The notes: generated from the sequence alone by a model not told the origin. DNA of 64,000 nucleotides from Isoetes taiwanensis (GCA_021234155.1 JAJEKV010000056.1:2835330-2899329), one strand, 5' to 3'; counted from the stretch's first letter, positions 24,951 to 36,720 are shown. Numbers and translations are program-made.

Positions 24951-25248
24951 ATTGGATCAACCAAACGCAGAGACATCAAACCTGCCTTTGTCTTTACCTC
25001 AGCAGGTGAGCCTTGATCCAAATGCTACAGAATTTACACCATCCCGTACAGCTTATGAGTCTCGAAAATTCTGCTGCTGCATAGGCCGCAAGAAGATTGT
25101 TGCAGCCGTTCACCATACCATGCCAGAAGTTCATAAAGTCATTTTCCTGCGGCAAACGATTTACCCTAGAAGCTTATCTTGCACTCCACAGAATGAAATT
25201 TCATTCCGGTTAGGGGTTTCGAACAGCACCATCCGGCAACAGGGCTGA
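24898..25248 (+). other. Open frame with a PAM2-like motif, antisense to the ABCB 5' end
   Basis: An open frame of 116 codons overlaps the decayed ABCB 5' end on the other strand. It contains SLDPNATEFTPSRT, close to the PAM2 consensus (L-N-P-N-A-x-x-F-x-P), which in plant CID-type proteins binds the MLLE domain of poly(A)-binding protein. A CAG|GTGAGC string directly before the motif looks like a splice donor and argues against simple read-through. No other conserved domain follows. It may be a fragment of a PAM2-containing gene or a chance match. Confidence 0.25.
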
Positions 25249-25249
25249 C

Positions 25250-25372
25250 TGAGAGTTTAGTGGCAACAACTAGTTTGGAGCAGTCACCAGAATATTTTAA
25301 GCATATGCCAGCATATACCTGGATATTCCACAAACCCACATAAACAAGGGTTTGCCCCCCTAGGGGCAACCC
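25250..25372 (-). repeat. Dispersed repeat shared with 36.5 kb
   Basis: Read on the minus strand, GGGTTGCCCC...GGGGGCAAACCC, then TTATGTGGGTTT, then GGTATATGCTGGCATATGC matches the plus strand from 36,537 onwards. Similarity continues with indels for more than 100 bp. The conserved edge lies at the LINE-A 3' region, where that LINE copy stops matching its relatives. Confidence 0.55.
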
Positions 25373-26604
25373 AAAAATCCCCGCCTCAAAGGGTTTTCGA
25401 GGGAAAAACCTTAGTAGTAATAAGTATGCTGGCATGCTGTACAATTGTATAGGACAGTTCAATACCGTCCCGGAGGACACAACTGAGTCCGTGCATCCAT
25501 AACCTCCTGGGGGTATGACCCCAACAAACCCACTGATGCCGTATTCAATAACTCATGCAACGGTTGGCCAGGCACTAGTAATCGAATATACCGCTCTCGG
25601 ATATGGGCAAACGCTGGGCAGATCTGGAGGGCATGACATTCATCCTCAATGGCGCCCTGGTGGCAACACTGGCAAAGCCTTTGCTCTCGTACTTCCCGAG
25701 CCCAATGTCCTGTCTCAATGCGGAGGCGATGTGCACCCGTGCGAATGGAAGCTATAAGTCTGCGCTTCTTCATGGGCAACTGGGTGTACAAATACTGGTG
25801 TGGGCCTCTCGTGAGCCTAGGATTGACTTGCTGCTGATAGTGTGCCAGCTTAACGTGCATCAGAGCATCTGCATCCCATAGCTTGCGAAGGAAAGTAGCA
25901 TCTAGGTACAGCTTAAGTGCCTTGTGATCTTTCTTTGTCCTTACATGTACGCATCTGGTTGCCTGTACACCCCAGCATGAGAACCACTGAGCTTGCTTGT
26001 CCTTCTAGCAGGCTTTCAGGCATTGGGGACCCATCGCCATGGCCAAAGCAAGGTTGGGCAAACGTGTATCACCCATAACGACCACCTTCTGGAAGTAAAT
26101 GATATGGCGTTCCAATGCAGCCCGTTGAAGGGGTAGAAAACATGTCTCTTGGAGTAGAATCTGGTATGGAATTGTGGACTTTACCCCAAGGGCTCGTGCG
26201 AAGAAGGCTTTCTGCACCTGCTCCAGGTCATTCCAGGTGTTGAGGGATATCACCGGACCCCACACTTCTGCCCCATACAAAAGGACCGGCTCGACCAAGG
26301 CTCGAAACAAGTGTGATTGGTGGCCCCAGGCATACAACTCTGCCTTGTGGCTATTGTTCTGCATGGCATGCTTTCCAACCTGCCGTGCCCGCAACCTGAT
26401 GACATCATCCCAATGGGTGGTAGCAGAGAACTCGATCCCCAAGTACTTGTAGGTCAGAGCCACCTCTACATCTTGTCCCTGGTAAGTGAATGAGGGAAGC
26501 CTTGGCTGACAGGATGATGAAACTAGCAGCACCCTAGTTTTGGCCAAGTAAGAAGACGATGAATGTTTTCTAGAACGGCATGCTACAGTAATTAGGGCGT
26601 GCAC
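25373..26604 (-). mobile_element. LINE-A reverse-transcriptase C-terminal remnant
   Basis: Two frames on the minus strand (26604-26005 and 25860-25459) encode the region downstream of the LINE catalytic core. The first has YKYLGIEFSATTHW, then LVEPVLLYGAEVWGP and NTWNDLEQVQKAFFARAL. The second has LCQCCHQGAIEDECHAL, then CPAFAHIRERY, a Cys/His knuckle of the terminal zinc region. A break of about 150 bp between them (25,861-26,004) interrupts translation. The 3' untranslated part (AAGGTTTTTCCCTCG, AAAACCCTTTG) matches copies at 34.2 and 49.95 kb but stops at 25,373. Confidence 0.8.
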
Positions 26605-27892
26605 CGTTCACATTTTGCATTTGTTATTACGTATTTCTTGAGGATAAAACTGACTTAAAATTCATCTGGACTTCAAGTCGACGTGCTTCAAATCTTTTAT
26701 TCGCCAGCTTGGTAGATTATAATTCATCCTCTAGCTTTTATTATTTGAATTAGTTCTAGTTTCCTTTTGCCCGAAAGGGCAAACTCTTGGGTTGAGAATA
26801 TTCCCTTAATTCTCAAGCCATATGCAATCATTTAAGGTAATACGTGCAGTGATTTTCATTATTCCCATTGTAAACCCTAAAAACCTTCAAACGGTTTGAG
26901 CTATGGGTAGTTGGCGAAAAGAACTTTTTGTGCAGCTGCTCCAGCAGTGGCTTTAGCCTTGGCCGTGGCAAAGCCATGGCTTTAGCCTTGGCCATGGTAG
27001 CCGAGACTAAGCCATCCATGCCCTCAGGAAATGGGGAAATGAGCTAGCAAAAGGATTTTATAGATACTATAAAGATGGGCGTTGAGACCAAAACAGTTAT
27101 CTTCTAAAAGTTATTCCATCCCAGTTGCAAGCAACAGATTTAGAATGTCCAATTCAAGCCTACTTAGAGCTTTGCACTTCAATTATTGACTCTCTTGTGG
27201 AGAATCTATCTTTCCTTTAATCCTATATAATAATGTATTATCACGTTATTATAGACTCTAGGCCCATATGGCGAAAGATGTTTACAAGAAATATTTTAAG
27301 GTTGCTAATCAAAGACACCACTCTCTTGGAGAGTACCCTTTTTTAACAAAAACTCTGCAGTTTCACTTCTGTAGGGACTCAAAATATTTGGTGGGAGAGA
27401 CAAGAGTTCTAGCAAAGTAGAACACCTTACATCATATTTAACCCTCATGTATCCATAAGCTAGATATTGTAGAACACCTTACCAGAGAGTAATCAATTAA
27501 GAAGAAGTTGAACCACCAAATTAGAATATTATTTCCACCTTCGAGATGCTACCATTGAAAGATTGTTTAACCATATTTATATTATCTAGTGCAGCTTGTT
27601 GGAACATTAGAATGCTTATTTGCATTAGATTCATTCTGAAGCTTGTTCAAATCAGCGTTCTTAAGTCATATATTGTATTATATGGATTGACATTAATTCT
27701 CTATTTTGGTAAGGGACTCGCAAAGAACACAAAAACTGGCATAGATAGATAGGCTTGTCATTCATCACAGCAGCAATATACAATATGTGGTAAAATCTGA
27801 ATGGGGAGCTGACCATAGGAACAATGTCTAGCTGCTCCATAATGAAATAAGAAAATATGCAAAGGCAAGAGAGAGGACAATGGCGACTTCTC
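26605..27892. other. Intergenic DNA, no recognised gene
   Basis: AT-rich sequence without conserved translations. A small internal duplication (GGCTTTAGCCTTGGCC, twice, at about 26,950-26,995) is the only structure seen. Confidence 0.4.
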
Positions 27893-27955
27893 ATCGGGAT
27901 AAAAAACCCCGCCCTTTCGGGTTTTCGAGGAAAACCCTAATGAGAAATGGTCGCC
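27893..27955 (-). mobile_element. Short LINE-A 3'-UTR fragment
   Basis: GGATAAAAAACCCCGCCC...GGGTTTTCGAGGAAAACC resembles the LINE-A 3' untranslated segment seen at 34,195-34,240 and 49,955-49,990, in the same orientation. Neither the terminal microsatellite nor coding sequence is present. Confidence 0.5.
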
Positions 27956-28161
27956 AACGGCCTTGAGAATGTCTTGAAGGCAAGGTAGAAAATTGGTGAA
28001 GCCAGTCCAAATGCGCATCAACGTCATGGAATGTGTGAAACCTAGAAAAAGGGAGAAATGCCTAGAAAGTACCCATTAAACGTTAATAAAATAGGTACAA
28101 CCATGCAAAAACACCCATTAGACATTAGAAACCGTAAACAAACATATATAGAAATAGAAAA

Positions 28162-28395
28162 CATCACCAAGAGGTGAAAAAAGAAAAATAGCATCACCAA
28201 CAGGTGGAAATCATCTAGCATCACCCAACGGGTGGAAAAATATATAGATTGCATCACCTAGTGGGTGGAAAGTAATTTGCATCAGCCACCGGGTGGGGAA
28301 AAAAGCATCACCCAATGGGTGGTCAGTACTGAACAAAAACATATAAAAAATAGACGACAATAATCACCATAGCAACACCCAATGAGTGGAGGATA
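28162..28395 (+). repeat. Degenerate interspersed array with palindromic core
   Basis: About seven units follow the pattern GCATCACC(C/T)A-x-x-GGGTGGAAA with variable AT-rich spacers, at about 28162, 28192, 28219, 28252, 28280, 28306 and 28375. In each unit the core is self-complementary (for example CACCCAATGGGTGG, CACCTAGTGGGTGG, CACCAACAGGTGG). The loop bases vary while the paired bases are mostly kept. Confidence 0.6.
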
Positions 28396-30537
28396 ATGGA
28401 GTTAGTATCGAAAAGGAAATAAACATGAACATGAAATAAACTCAAAACTATATAAAAGAACGGGTAGGGAGGGAAGCAATGGGCAAGGAAGAGATGCTGT
28501 TGTGAGAAGACGACGATAACCAACCACAAGAATGAATAGTGCATATATAGTTGCTCGTCCCTTCCCAGAATGCCGATCCGATGGCTCGGATCGATGCCTA
28601 CTATTTTAAAGTCTGATACATATGCAATATGAAGATTGTTCTATCTAATTTATCCGTTCTATATAATGAGCTTTGTGGACCAGTTTTTACTGAGACCCAG
28701 TGCGTGTGCGAAGAAGGAAGCAATGAAGAAAAATTCTCCTTCTAAAATTTCACCTTCACAGAAGCAAAAGAAATTGAGATTGAGAGACAGCAGAATAAGA
28801 GAGACTCAATCAAATTACTTGAAACATTGATGAAATTGACCAAGATAAGCACCTTAAAGTCTTCTTTGGAGGGCAAATTGACTTACCAATTGCTTCTGTG
28901 AAAAAATCTAAGCAAGTTACAGTGGGCGAGCAAATGGTAAAGAATATGAAGGCTAATGCAAGAGCATAAGTATGAAAGGAATTATGACATGCTTCATGCA
29001 AGAAAATTCGCCTTGGAAATGTAGCAATAGGTACAAATAGTACCATGCCTATGAACTAAATAAAAGTGGCCAGATTGCTGAGCATCTCGTGAAAAACAAT
29101 TTTGAATGCTTTTCAGAAAAGGGCGCAAGCTAACAAAGGGAAGGACCTTGGTCAATGTTTAGTAGGAAGAGGTAGATGGATAGCATGTTAGACTACAATA
29201 GAGAAGTTGATATCAAGTTCCAGACCAAGAATACAAGGATGTCTTCATACAAGGAGGACAAGAGAAAGTATGCATCAGATGCAGGAACAAAGATGTAACA
29301 CCGCGTTCACTGGCTTGAAGACAGGGAAATAAGTATTCATGAAATTCTACCTCAGTCAGAGAAATTGCATTGCAGTCCTTTGAGAGGTTAATACCAAGTT
29401 TTGTAAAGAGAGTGCATGAAAGGCATACTTGCTGTTGCATTTGCACTTGAAGTTTGAATACATCATGCATGCATTCAATAGCATGAGGAAATCAGGTGGA
29501 CATGTAAGAAATTTTTGGTTGGATAGAATTAAAAAAATATCCATAGAAAATGGATGGCATGGGTTCAGTACTAGTTACATGGAAATATCTAGCATTATCA
29601 CAGGGGGGCTTTTTTGTGGTTTTATACTTTTTTTTGCATGGTTTTACTATGATTCTGGGCCTGTATTCGTTCATGCATACTATTTGGTATTTCTAGAGTG
29701 TCCCTTATCTGCACCGTCCATCTAGTCCATCTCAAATGATTGTACGGTTGTGGTTTAAGCTTTTTGCATGGATTATCTTGATATGCATTCAAATTAGGCA
29801 AACGTGCTTTTGCTACATCTTCTTCAAAATCTAGCAAGCGACCTATTGGTAGTGTGAGGGCGTGGTCTTTGGAGTTTCAACTAAAATTTTAGAGGTAAGA
29901 AGTGTTGTTTTTCCGTCTCTTGATTTGATTGTCTTTACGTGGATTAAACACGAAGAGCATGCCATTTTCCCTTAAGTAATCTATTCTATTGCGTGGAGAG
30001 AATGCTTGCAATCGCACATCCGATGCATGCATGGAAAGCTCTAAAAGTGATGTTTTACTGAACGAGTTACGACGCCGGAGTATATGCTTGCCCGGACCCA
30101 TCTTTGGGCCGTGATGCATCACGAAGCTCAAAAGCCATGTTTCCCGGACACGCCATGATCTCGATGCGGCAAACACTTTTCTCGGCTCCTTGCTTCAAAA
30201 ACGTTTAGTTCCTCAAAATTCCTATGCTATTATTGTTCTCGATGCAAAGCAAACACATTCCACACACATCCCCTTGTTGTCGGATCCCGAACCCATTCCA
30301 CCACGACCCTAGTTTCAGTTTCCCTGTTTGCCCTAGTTCGCGGTGATGCTATTATTGTGCCCATTTCACACAAGGACAAATACCTATTGTTGTTAAATAA
30401 AATATCAAGTATAGCAAATATTAATGCTTGCATTCCTCTAACTGCAGGCGGCGAAAAATGAGGAGAATGGCACGCAATGAGACGCACCCACCACGCGCAA
30501 AGACGCGGGGGAGTGATTCAAGGCGAAGGAATAACAT
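28396..30537. other. Gene-poor region with one possible coding relic
   Basis: At about 28,700-28,990 the plus strand reads KKEAMKKNSPSKISPSQKQKK and, in another frame, FFGGQIDLPIASVKKSKQ and EQMVKNMKANARA. This looks like a broken basic protein I do not recognise. The rest contains no retained frame. Confidence 0.3.
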
Positions 30538-30910
30538 ATGAGATTAATCACCCCCCGCAACAATGACAATGAAGCAGAAATTATTATAGTCCCTGAGAGC
30601 CCATCGGTGAAAAACGAACCTCAATTAGTTCCTCCAAAGATCGGCCTGACCACCACCTCCATATGGTGAAGACCCCATTGACGTGATTTCATTATGGCTA
30701 GTCGGATATATCAATGACATGAGGTCATCCATGCAGCAAATCCGAAACGCATTAAACTCCATTGAAGCCTTTATACATGATGCACATGTTCAGTTGGACG
30801 TTGATCAGCAAAGGCAGTTGCGTACTCAAATCAACAGGCTCCATGCTATTTGCAGACTATTCCTTAGACAAATCAACCAAGATGTCTCCCGCATTATAGG
30901 ACACATTTGA
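30538..30910 (+). CDS. Uncharacterised small helical protein, probably frameshifted
   Basis: Two overlapping frames make sense together. Starting at 30538, the first reads MRLITPRNNDNEAEIIIVPESPSVK and runs to a stop near 30667. The second, from about 30653, reads PYGEDPIDVISLWLVGYINDMRSS and continues to a stop at 30908-30910, with an amphipathic C-terminal half rich in Q, R and I. A one-base shift near 30655 would join them. No family is recognised. The frame ends 50 bp before the left arm of the foldback element at 30,961. Confidence 0.3.
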
Positions 30911-30960
30911 TTTTAAGGTATACAAACACCATAATATATGTTTTCCATCACACATTGACA

Positions 30961-31611
30961 TTCTATGTCATTTCTACACATTATTCAATAATATTGTAGT
31001 TCTAATGCTTTATAATTGTTTCTTTCATATTTTAGCTTTTTTTTTAAAATTTACATTCTATTGCAATTATTTCCAACATTCAATTGTTACCCTAACATAA
31101 ACCATTGCATTATTAAAAAACATATGAAAACCCCCCTAAGACCCCCTTTGGTTTGGGTGCATATTCACACGGGTCCACGTTAGGGCGGCGAGAGCCCTTA
31201 AATTATATTATATACGTATGAAATTGACACCATATAGTACATTAAGTGAAATCTTATAGTATTTCGCACACTTGCACATACCGTATACAAAAATTTGTAC
31301 AAGGATACCCCACAAACGAGGAACGCTATCTACGGTCCACATCAAGGAATATAAGGCATATATGCCCATCCGAGGGCTCTCGGTGCCCGGAGTGACCCCC
31401 CGTGTGAATATGCACCCAAACCAAAGGGGGTCTTAGGGGGGTTTTCATATGTTTTTTAATAATGCAATGGTTTATGTTAGGGTAACAATTGAATGTTGGA
31501 AATAATTGCAATAGAATGTAAATTTTAAAAAAAAAGCTAAAATATGAAAGAAACAATTATAAAGCATTAGAACTACAATATTATTGAATAATGTGTAGAA
31601 ATGACATAGAA
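30961..31611. mobile_element. Foldback element, copy 1 (240-bp inverted arms)
   Basis: The left arm (30961-31200) and right arm (31371-31611) are almost perfect inverted repeats, starting TTCTATGTCATTTCTACAC. The middle of each arm carries CCCCCTTTGGTTTGGGTGCA followed by TATTCACACGGG, and the innermost part has CGAGAGCCC. A spacer of about 170 bp contains no open frame. Both the inner arm block and the spacer match, in reverse orientation, the element at 54,039-54,527. No target-site duplication was found. Confidence 0.85.
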
Positions 31612-33021
31612 AAGCAACCAGTGGACCAAGATAGTGAATTCAGGAATTCAAGAAAGGCTTTGAGGTATAAACTAGTCTTAAGATTGATGCATAAGCAGAG
31701 GAGTTCCAAAGAGTTTTAAGAGGACGTGAAGAGAGTAATATCAAATTTTGTTCACACAATTACACAGCACATTGACAGGCCAATCGATTTAAATAGTGTA
31801 TGTCATCGTTTCCAAAGGATACAATTATATCTATTATTGACTTTGCAAAAAATTACAGTATCAAATCTAGAATGAACTCTAATCAATGCACAGGCACATA
31901 GACCAAATTTCTATACTTGTCCACATAACAGATAGACATGATAAGAGCGCATATATCCATATTCCTATCCAAACAGAAGAAGATTGTTCAAAGAAGAAAA
32001 AAAGACACAAGATTGGAGCAGATGAGGAATAGACTCAACAATGGTAGAAAGATTATAAAAGAAACTCATTTTCACATTTTTATTGTCAAAGTGCATGACC
32101 TACCCTACAAAAGCATGCTGCATGGCTTAAGGAACAGAAGATAGAGTATAAGAGAGTTGGGTATAAAGTGATGGCTACTGATCACACTTTAAGCTGGTAA
32201 AACCTTTCTTTTTCTTAGGCAGGTACTACGCAATGAATAACAAGAAAAAACAAAATTGTCTCTAAGCTCATCTGGAGGGCAAATCATGCTGATCCTCAAA
32301 GGAGGGAATTGGTAGAGTGTGTGGTATGGTCATATCCAACTTATCACATTTTAAAGGACAAGACACACAAGATCCCAAAAAGGGAGATGGACAAAGCCAT
32401 GAGCAACCTCCATGCTATAGCATTGTATGGGGGTAGATAATATTGAGAAGCTTGAAAACTTTCTCAACTAGTGGTTTGTAAAATTTATGAGGTAAACAAG
32501 TTACCCAGTTCTTTGTGTGTAATGTGTAATTCTATTCAAACATTCAATTCAGATTTTTTTTTTCTTTAGTATGAGTCCCATTTTCAGTCTGAGTCCCAAA
32601 CATCGAGATTTGACCCACTTTAATTAAATGCGACTTATATCATATATAATCAATAACAAAGCTTGTTTCCTTCCTATTCCCCAACATCTAGTATCAGGGA
32701 TTTGAACTTAGTTCATGAAATTCAACAATAGTTTTCCCATAAATGTCCCACCCTATTCATCCTTGCTCCATGCTATTTTACTAAGACTCGAGGGCGAACC
32801 AGTGCTAATGGAAGTTGATCTCTATTCCCATAGTTGAATATTCCAGAATAAGCTCGGGCCTCCAGCCTCCCATGGAGCATCTGTTAGAATGAAAAGATGG
32901 TGTACTTCTTATCAAGCTCCTAATATAGAGGGCCTGCCTTAAGCCATTTTAAACTTGTAGAAGTAAAACCCAATCTCATCCCCAAGGGTAGATGTTCTTC
33001 CTCTTATCTTGCCCTGTTGAA
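31612..33021. other. Intergenic DNA, no recognised gene
   Basis: A few short lysine-rich translations occur (for example near 31,940-32,140) but none has recognisable domains, and they are interrupted throughout. Confidence 0.4.
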
Positions 33022-33150
33022 GCCAATAACAGACAAAATCCAAGGTCGGGGATCTTTCTTTTTTAATGGCCCTCCAAATAAATTAGCCAATAACAGACAA
33101 AATCCAAGGTCGGGGATCTTTCCTTTTTAATGGCTATCCAAATAAATTAG
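33022..33150. repeat. 64-bp tandem duplication
   Basis: The unit beginning GCCAATAACAGACAAAATCC at 33022 is repeated at 33086 with only a few differences (TTCTTTTTTAATGGCCC versus TCCTTTTTAATGGCTA). Confidence 0.85.
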
Positions 33151-33688
33151 CAACTAAAGCTCTTCCTTGTACCAATCTTCTATTCACCTTTCCCGGCAAT
33201 AGTTTGCTTATATAGTTTCCATCACTCCACTACTATTCTTCACATGACCAAATAGGAAGTATTGTCACAAACCTCAAAAAATGATCCCTAATAGAAAGAA
33301 TCAAAGCACATCTGGTTAAGTGATATAAAGGACCTATTGTCTGAGGTTGGAGTTCCATATTCTCTAAACCTGCCAAAAACTATGCAACCATGCTAGAATT
33401 AAGGTCAATAGTATTGTATATGCATAGCTCTGAAGGTTTGGTCTTTCACAATACACAATACGAATCTCTTCTCATCACCTATAGTCTCTATAGTCCTCAC
33501 AAGCACTGTGTAGTAACAACCTCGTACATTTGTTTTTAGATAAAACAACATAATCCATACTAGAACCCCATCCAGACCTGTGTTTATGGAAGACCTTGGT
33601 CAAAATCCAGAACTGTGTTTTTCAGGCTTTTGGTCAAAATCCAGAAAGTGCTTACGGGAAACAACAAATAAATACACAAATAAATGAA
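33151..33688. other. Intergenic DNA, no recognised gene
   Basis: No conserved translation was seen. CAAAATCCAGAA-type words repeat near 33,600-33,645 in a short duplication. Confidence 0.4.
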
Positions 33689-33761
33689 CTCTGGGTAGTC
33701 TTAAACTCGAGACATAGCTATTCTAGGACTAGTGTGTTAACACTAGACCAAAGGCCCAAGC
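33689..33761 (-). repeat. tRNA-like SINE head (degenerate A and B boxes)
   Basis: On the minus strand TTTGGTCTAGTGTTAACAC resembles a tRNA A box and GTCTCGAGTTTAAGAC a worn B box at suitable spacing. The same head, with TGGTATAGAGGTAACAC and GTCTGAGTTTAAGGCC, occurs on the plus strand at 46,325-46,395. The shared words TAGTCCTAGAA between the boxes support common origin. The bodies diverge after CCCAGAG. Confidence 0.4.
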
Positions 33762-34099
33762 ATTATGGAAATCTACTATGATAAACATTTCAAAATAACA
33801 TGTTTAAGATATTTTTCTTTACCAAAAAACATGTCGCAAGTACATGTTCCATGCGCATGCTCAAATATCCGGCTTAAAAAGTAGCATGCGCATGCCAGAA
33901 AAAGAAACTTGGAAACCAAGGTCCACATGAGTTTTTTAGGGGGGCGGGGGGGGGTGCTTTTTGGATTTTTGGCCTTTTTGGCGACCATCAAAAAGATCAT
34001 TCTCAAACCTTATGTGTCCTTCACCATATCACATGCAAAGTAAGAAAATTATGTTAAGACAACACAAAATATAAGAGCACAAATAGCATGTAACATTAT
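33762..34099. other. Intergenic DNA, no recognised gene
   Basis: A G-rich tract (33,940-33,956) and no coding remnant. Confidence 0.35.
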
Positions 34100-36330
34100 G
34101 GAAGGAAGGAAGGAAGGAAGGTACTTTTATCGTCCACGGAGACCAATCGGTCTATGGGACCCAATACAAAAACGCAGCAAGCGGATTACTGCCCGGATTA
34201 AAAAACCCCCGCCCGAAGGGTTTTTCGGAAAAAACCGTGGCGACAATCAGCCTATTTGACAAACCGTGCTAATCATATAAAATCGTAAACATCCCAATAT
34301 ATCAAGTCATGCACCACCCCCGTAGTGCCTAGTCGGGGACAGACGGCCGGGGGCAAAGGTGACCTCGCGGGTCCATTACCTCTGGATGTATGACCCCGGG
34401 CACGTCTTGGCGGTGTGTTCATCGGCAAATGCAAGGGCACGTCCGTGGACGTACTAAGGGAGGCGTATCGGCCCGGATCCGACCGTGAACGCCGGGCAAC
34501 TCTGGAAAGTGTGAGACTCATCCTCAATGGCACCCGCTTGACAAAGACCGGCGAGCACGCCCTGGCGGGGCTCCCCAATCCACCGCCCGCCTCGATCTCG
34601 AAGATGGTGGGCACCCGTCGAAATGGAGGCAATGAGTCTGCGCTTTTCGGGCAGTTTGGAAACGCAGTAGAGCCAGGCCCCGCTAACACGGGTTGATGTG
34701 CTCCTTGTAATGGGCCATTTTGACCTGCTCTAGAGCAATGGGGTCCCGAGCTTGCCAAGGAAACAAGCATCTAGGTACTCCAGCGGTACATCCACGATCG
34801 GCATTTCTTTGTATTTATGCATCATCACATTGCTCACCCGCGTTCCATCTGGGCGAACCAGCGATCTCTCTTACCCCTCCAACAGGGCCCTAAGCGGCTG
34901 CGGACTCATGGCCCGCGGTGTAAGCCAGGTCGCGGGGCGAGCATCACCCATAGTAACCACTTTACGAAAATAGAGCGATGTGTCTATCAAGGGCTGCCCG
35001 TGGCGGCAAGAATCCGGTTCTGCAGCCAGAATCGATAGGGGGCTGAAGGTTTCACCCCAAGTGCCCGTGCCAAAAATGCCTTACTTTTGCTCCAAGTCAT
35101 TCCAAGTTAGCCAAAGAGGCAGCCAGGGCCCCAAACCTCGACCCGTCTGGAAGGGCGGGCTCGACCCGGTTAGGAACAGGATGTGACCGATGGCCCCAAT
35201 CATATAGCTCGCACGGTGGCTTGTTGTTACGCATGGCATAAAAGCGCTTTCGACCGCTTTGTCACCCGCAAGTGGATAGACGCCTCCCCAGAGAAGCGAG
35301 GAGGGAACTCCACCCCTAGGTACTTGTAGGTGGGCGACGTCCACAGTACGTCCCCGATATGTGAGTCAGGAGGCATGGGGTGACGTGAAGAGGATATGAG
35401 AACCACCACGGTCTTGGCCGATTGACGCAGCGCATGTCGTAGCGACAAAATGTGTCTAGGGCATCCGGTGAGATCGCATAGCTTCGGGTGTGGGCCAGCA
35501 GGCCAACATCGTCCGATATAGATGAGTGGCGGATGACCGGTGCAAAAGTCGTATGCCATCCCCCATGCTTTCGATAAGCGAGGGGGCTCTAACTGATCAA
35601 TGTAGAGGCCAAAAGTGTTGGCGAGGGGGGCAACCTGGGACCCCGATACTACGGGTGAATGCTTGGCCCGTCCGGTGCATCCCCGCCAAAACAACTCTCA
35701 TACAACCTCAGATATGGCATTACGCATGCGCGGGAGCCCCGGTTGGCGTAGTCTAGCCTACGGCTTTTCCCTGGGACCGATCAAAAGCCTTTTGCGAAGT
35801 CCACAAAGCAAATACAAGTCCACCGATGATTCCGCTTTGTCTTCAATCGGTGCCAGCAGCGTAAAGATATGGTCAATCGTTGAGTGGCGGGTCGAAAAGC
35901 CCGCCTGCGTGTGAGGGCTTTCGCACATCCGCACCTCACGCCAAATGTCAAGCTGCTCGCCTTTCGAGAATGCCGATAACGGTTTGGCAAATACCGAATC
36001 CGACCATGATCGTCCGGTAATTGGCGGCGGATTAAGGTGGGTCGCCCGCCTTGTGAATGGGAACAACCACGCTTGTGGTCCATTGTCGGGGAAACCCTCC
36101 CCGCAATGCTCGCTGGAACAGCGAGGTAGTGAGGGCTGGCACAAGCGGTACCCGCCCACTTGAGTAACTTCGGCCCGCATACCATCGAGGTCACCGCCTT
36201 CCCATTAGCTAGCCGTTGCAGGCCCTCCTCAACATCCTCGTCCACGAGAACCAATGGGGGGCCATCCTGTGGGGGTATGGGCGTACACGTCCCTGGCGGG
36301 TCATAGAGCTGCTGCAAGGAAATGTGTTCC
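34100..36330 (-). mobile_element. LINE-A reverse transcriptase, longest copy, with (TTCC)n tail
   Basis: Minus-strand pieces in several frames reconstruct the order of a LINE reverse transcriptase. They are ANGKAVTSMVCGPKLLKW, then the motif A region CFVDFAKGF (about 35,790), then motif B GSQVAPLANTFGLYIDQLE. Motif C follows, in a shifted frame, as SDDVGLLA near 35,510 in place of the usual (Y/F)xDD, and then YKYLGVEF. The catalytic domain is broken by many frameshifts, so the copy is inactive. The 3' end runs through the LINE-A signature at 34,134-34,250 and finishes in TTCC repeats (34,100-34,121). It is noticeably GC-richer than its AT-rich flanks. Confidence 0.85.
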
Positions 36331-36536
36331 CTATTGTTAAATGTCTTTGCATCCTCATCTAAAGGGAACTTACTATCACCTAAATTGGCATTTGCAAGCT
36401 ATAAAGATCTCTCACGTAATCTATAAATCTTGGCTAAAGATGTCATTCACATGACAGCTAATTAGCATATAATGCTTCAAATGCCAGCTTAATAAATTCA
36501 AAGGCCATTATGTTGGCAAATGCTTTTTCCTTTTTT

Positions 36537-36720
36537 TGGGTTGCCCCTAAGGGGGCAAACCCTTGTTTTTGTGGGTTTACGGCATATTCCACGTATATGC
36601 CAGTATATGCCGGAAATATGCCATTGACTGCTAAAAACCCATTATTGGCCGTAAACTGGCGGTCATTTTTGTTGTTGCTGTGCAGCTCTGGAAACCGGCT
36701 AACCGGTGTTCTGGCTGTTC
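36537..36720 (+). repeat. Dispersed repeat shared with 25.3 kb
   Basis: It starts GGGTTGCCCCTAAGGGGGCAA, itself almost self-complementary, and continues with TTGTGGGTTT and an imperfect hairpin GGCATATTCC...GGAAATATGCC (36581-36622). The same order occurs on the minus strand at 25,372-25,250. Confidence 0.55.

Noticed and set aside
28162-28395. CRISPR array
   Set aside because: The sequence is plant nuclear DNA, units are short and degenerate, and spacers are AT-rich and variable in length.
30961-31611. Pair of LTRs
   Set aside because: The repeats are inverted, not direct, and there is no primer-binding site or polypurine tract between them.
34273-34770. 165-codon minus-strand frame and its plus-strand overlaps
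   Set aside because: They lie in the GC-rich LINE-A copy, where long alternative frames are expected; the reverse-transcriptase frames are shifted relative to them.
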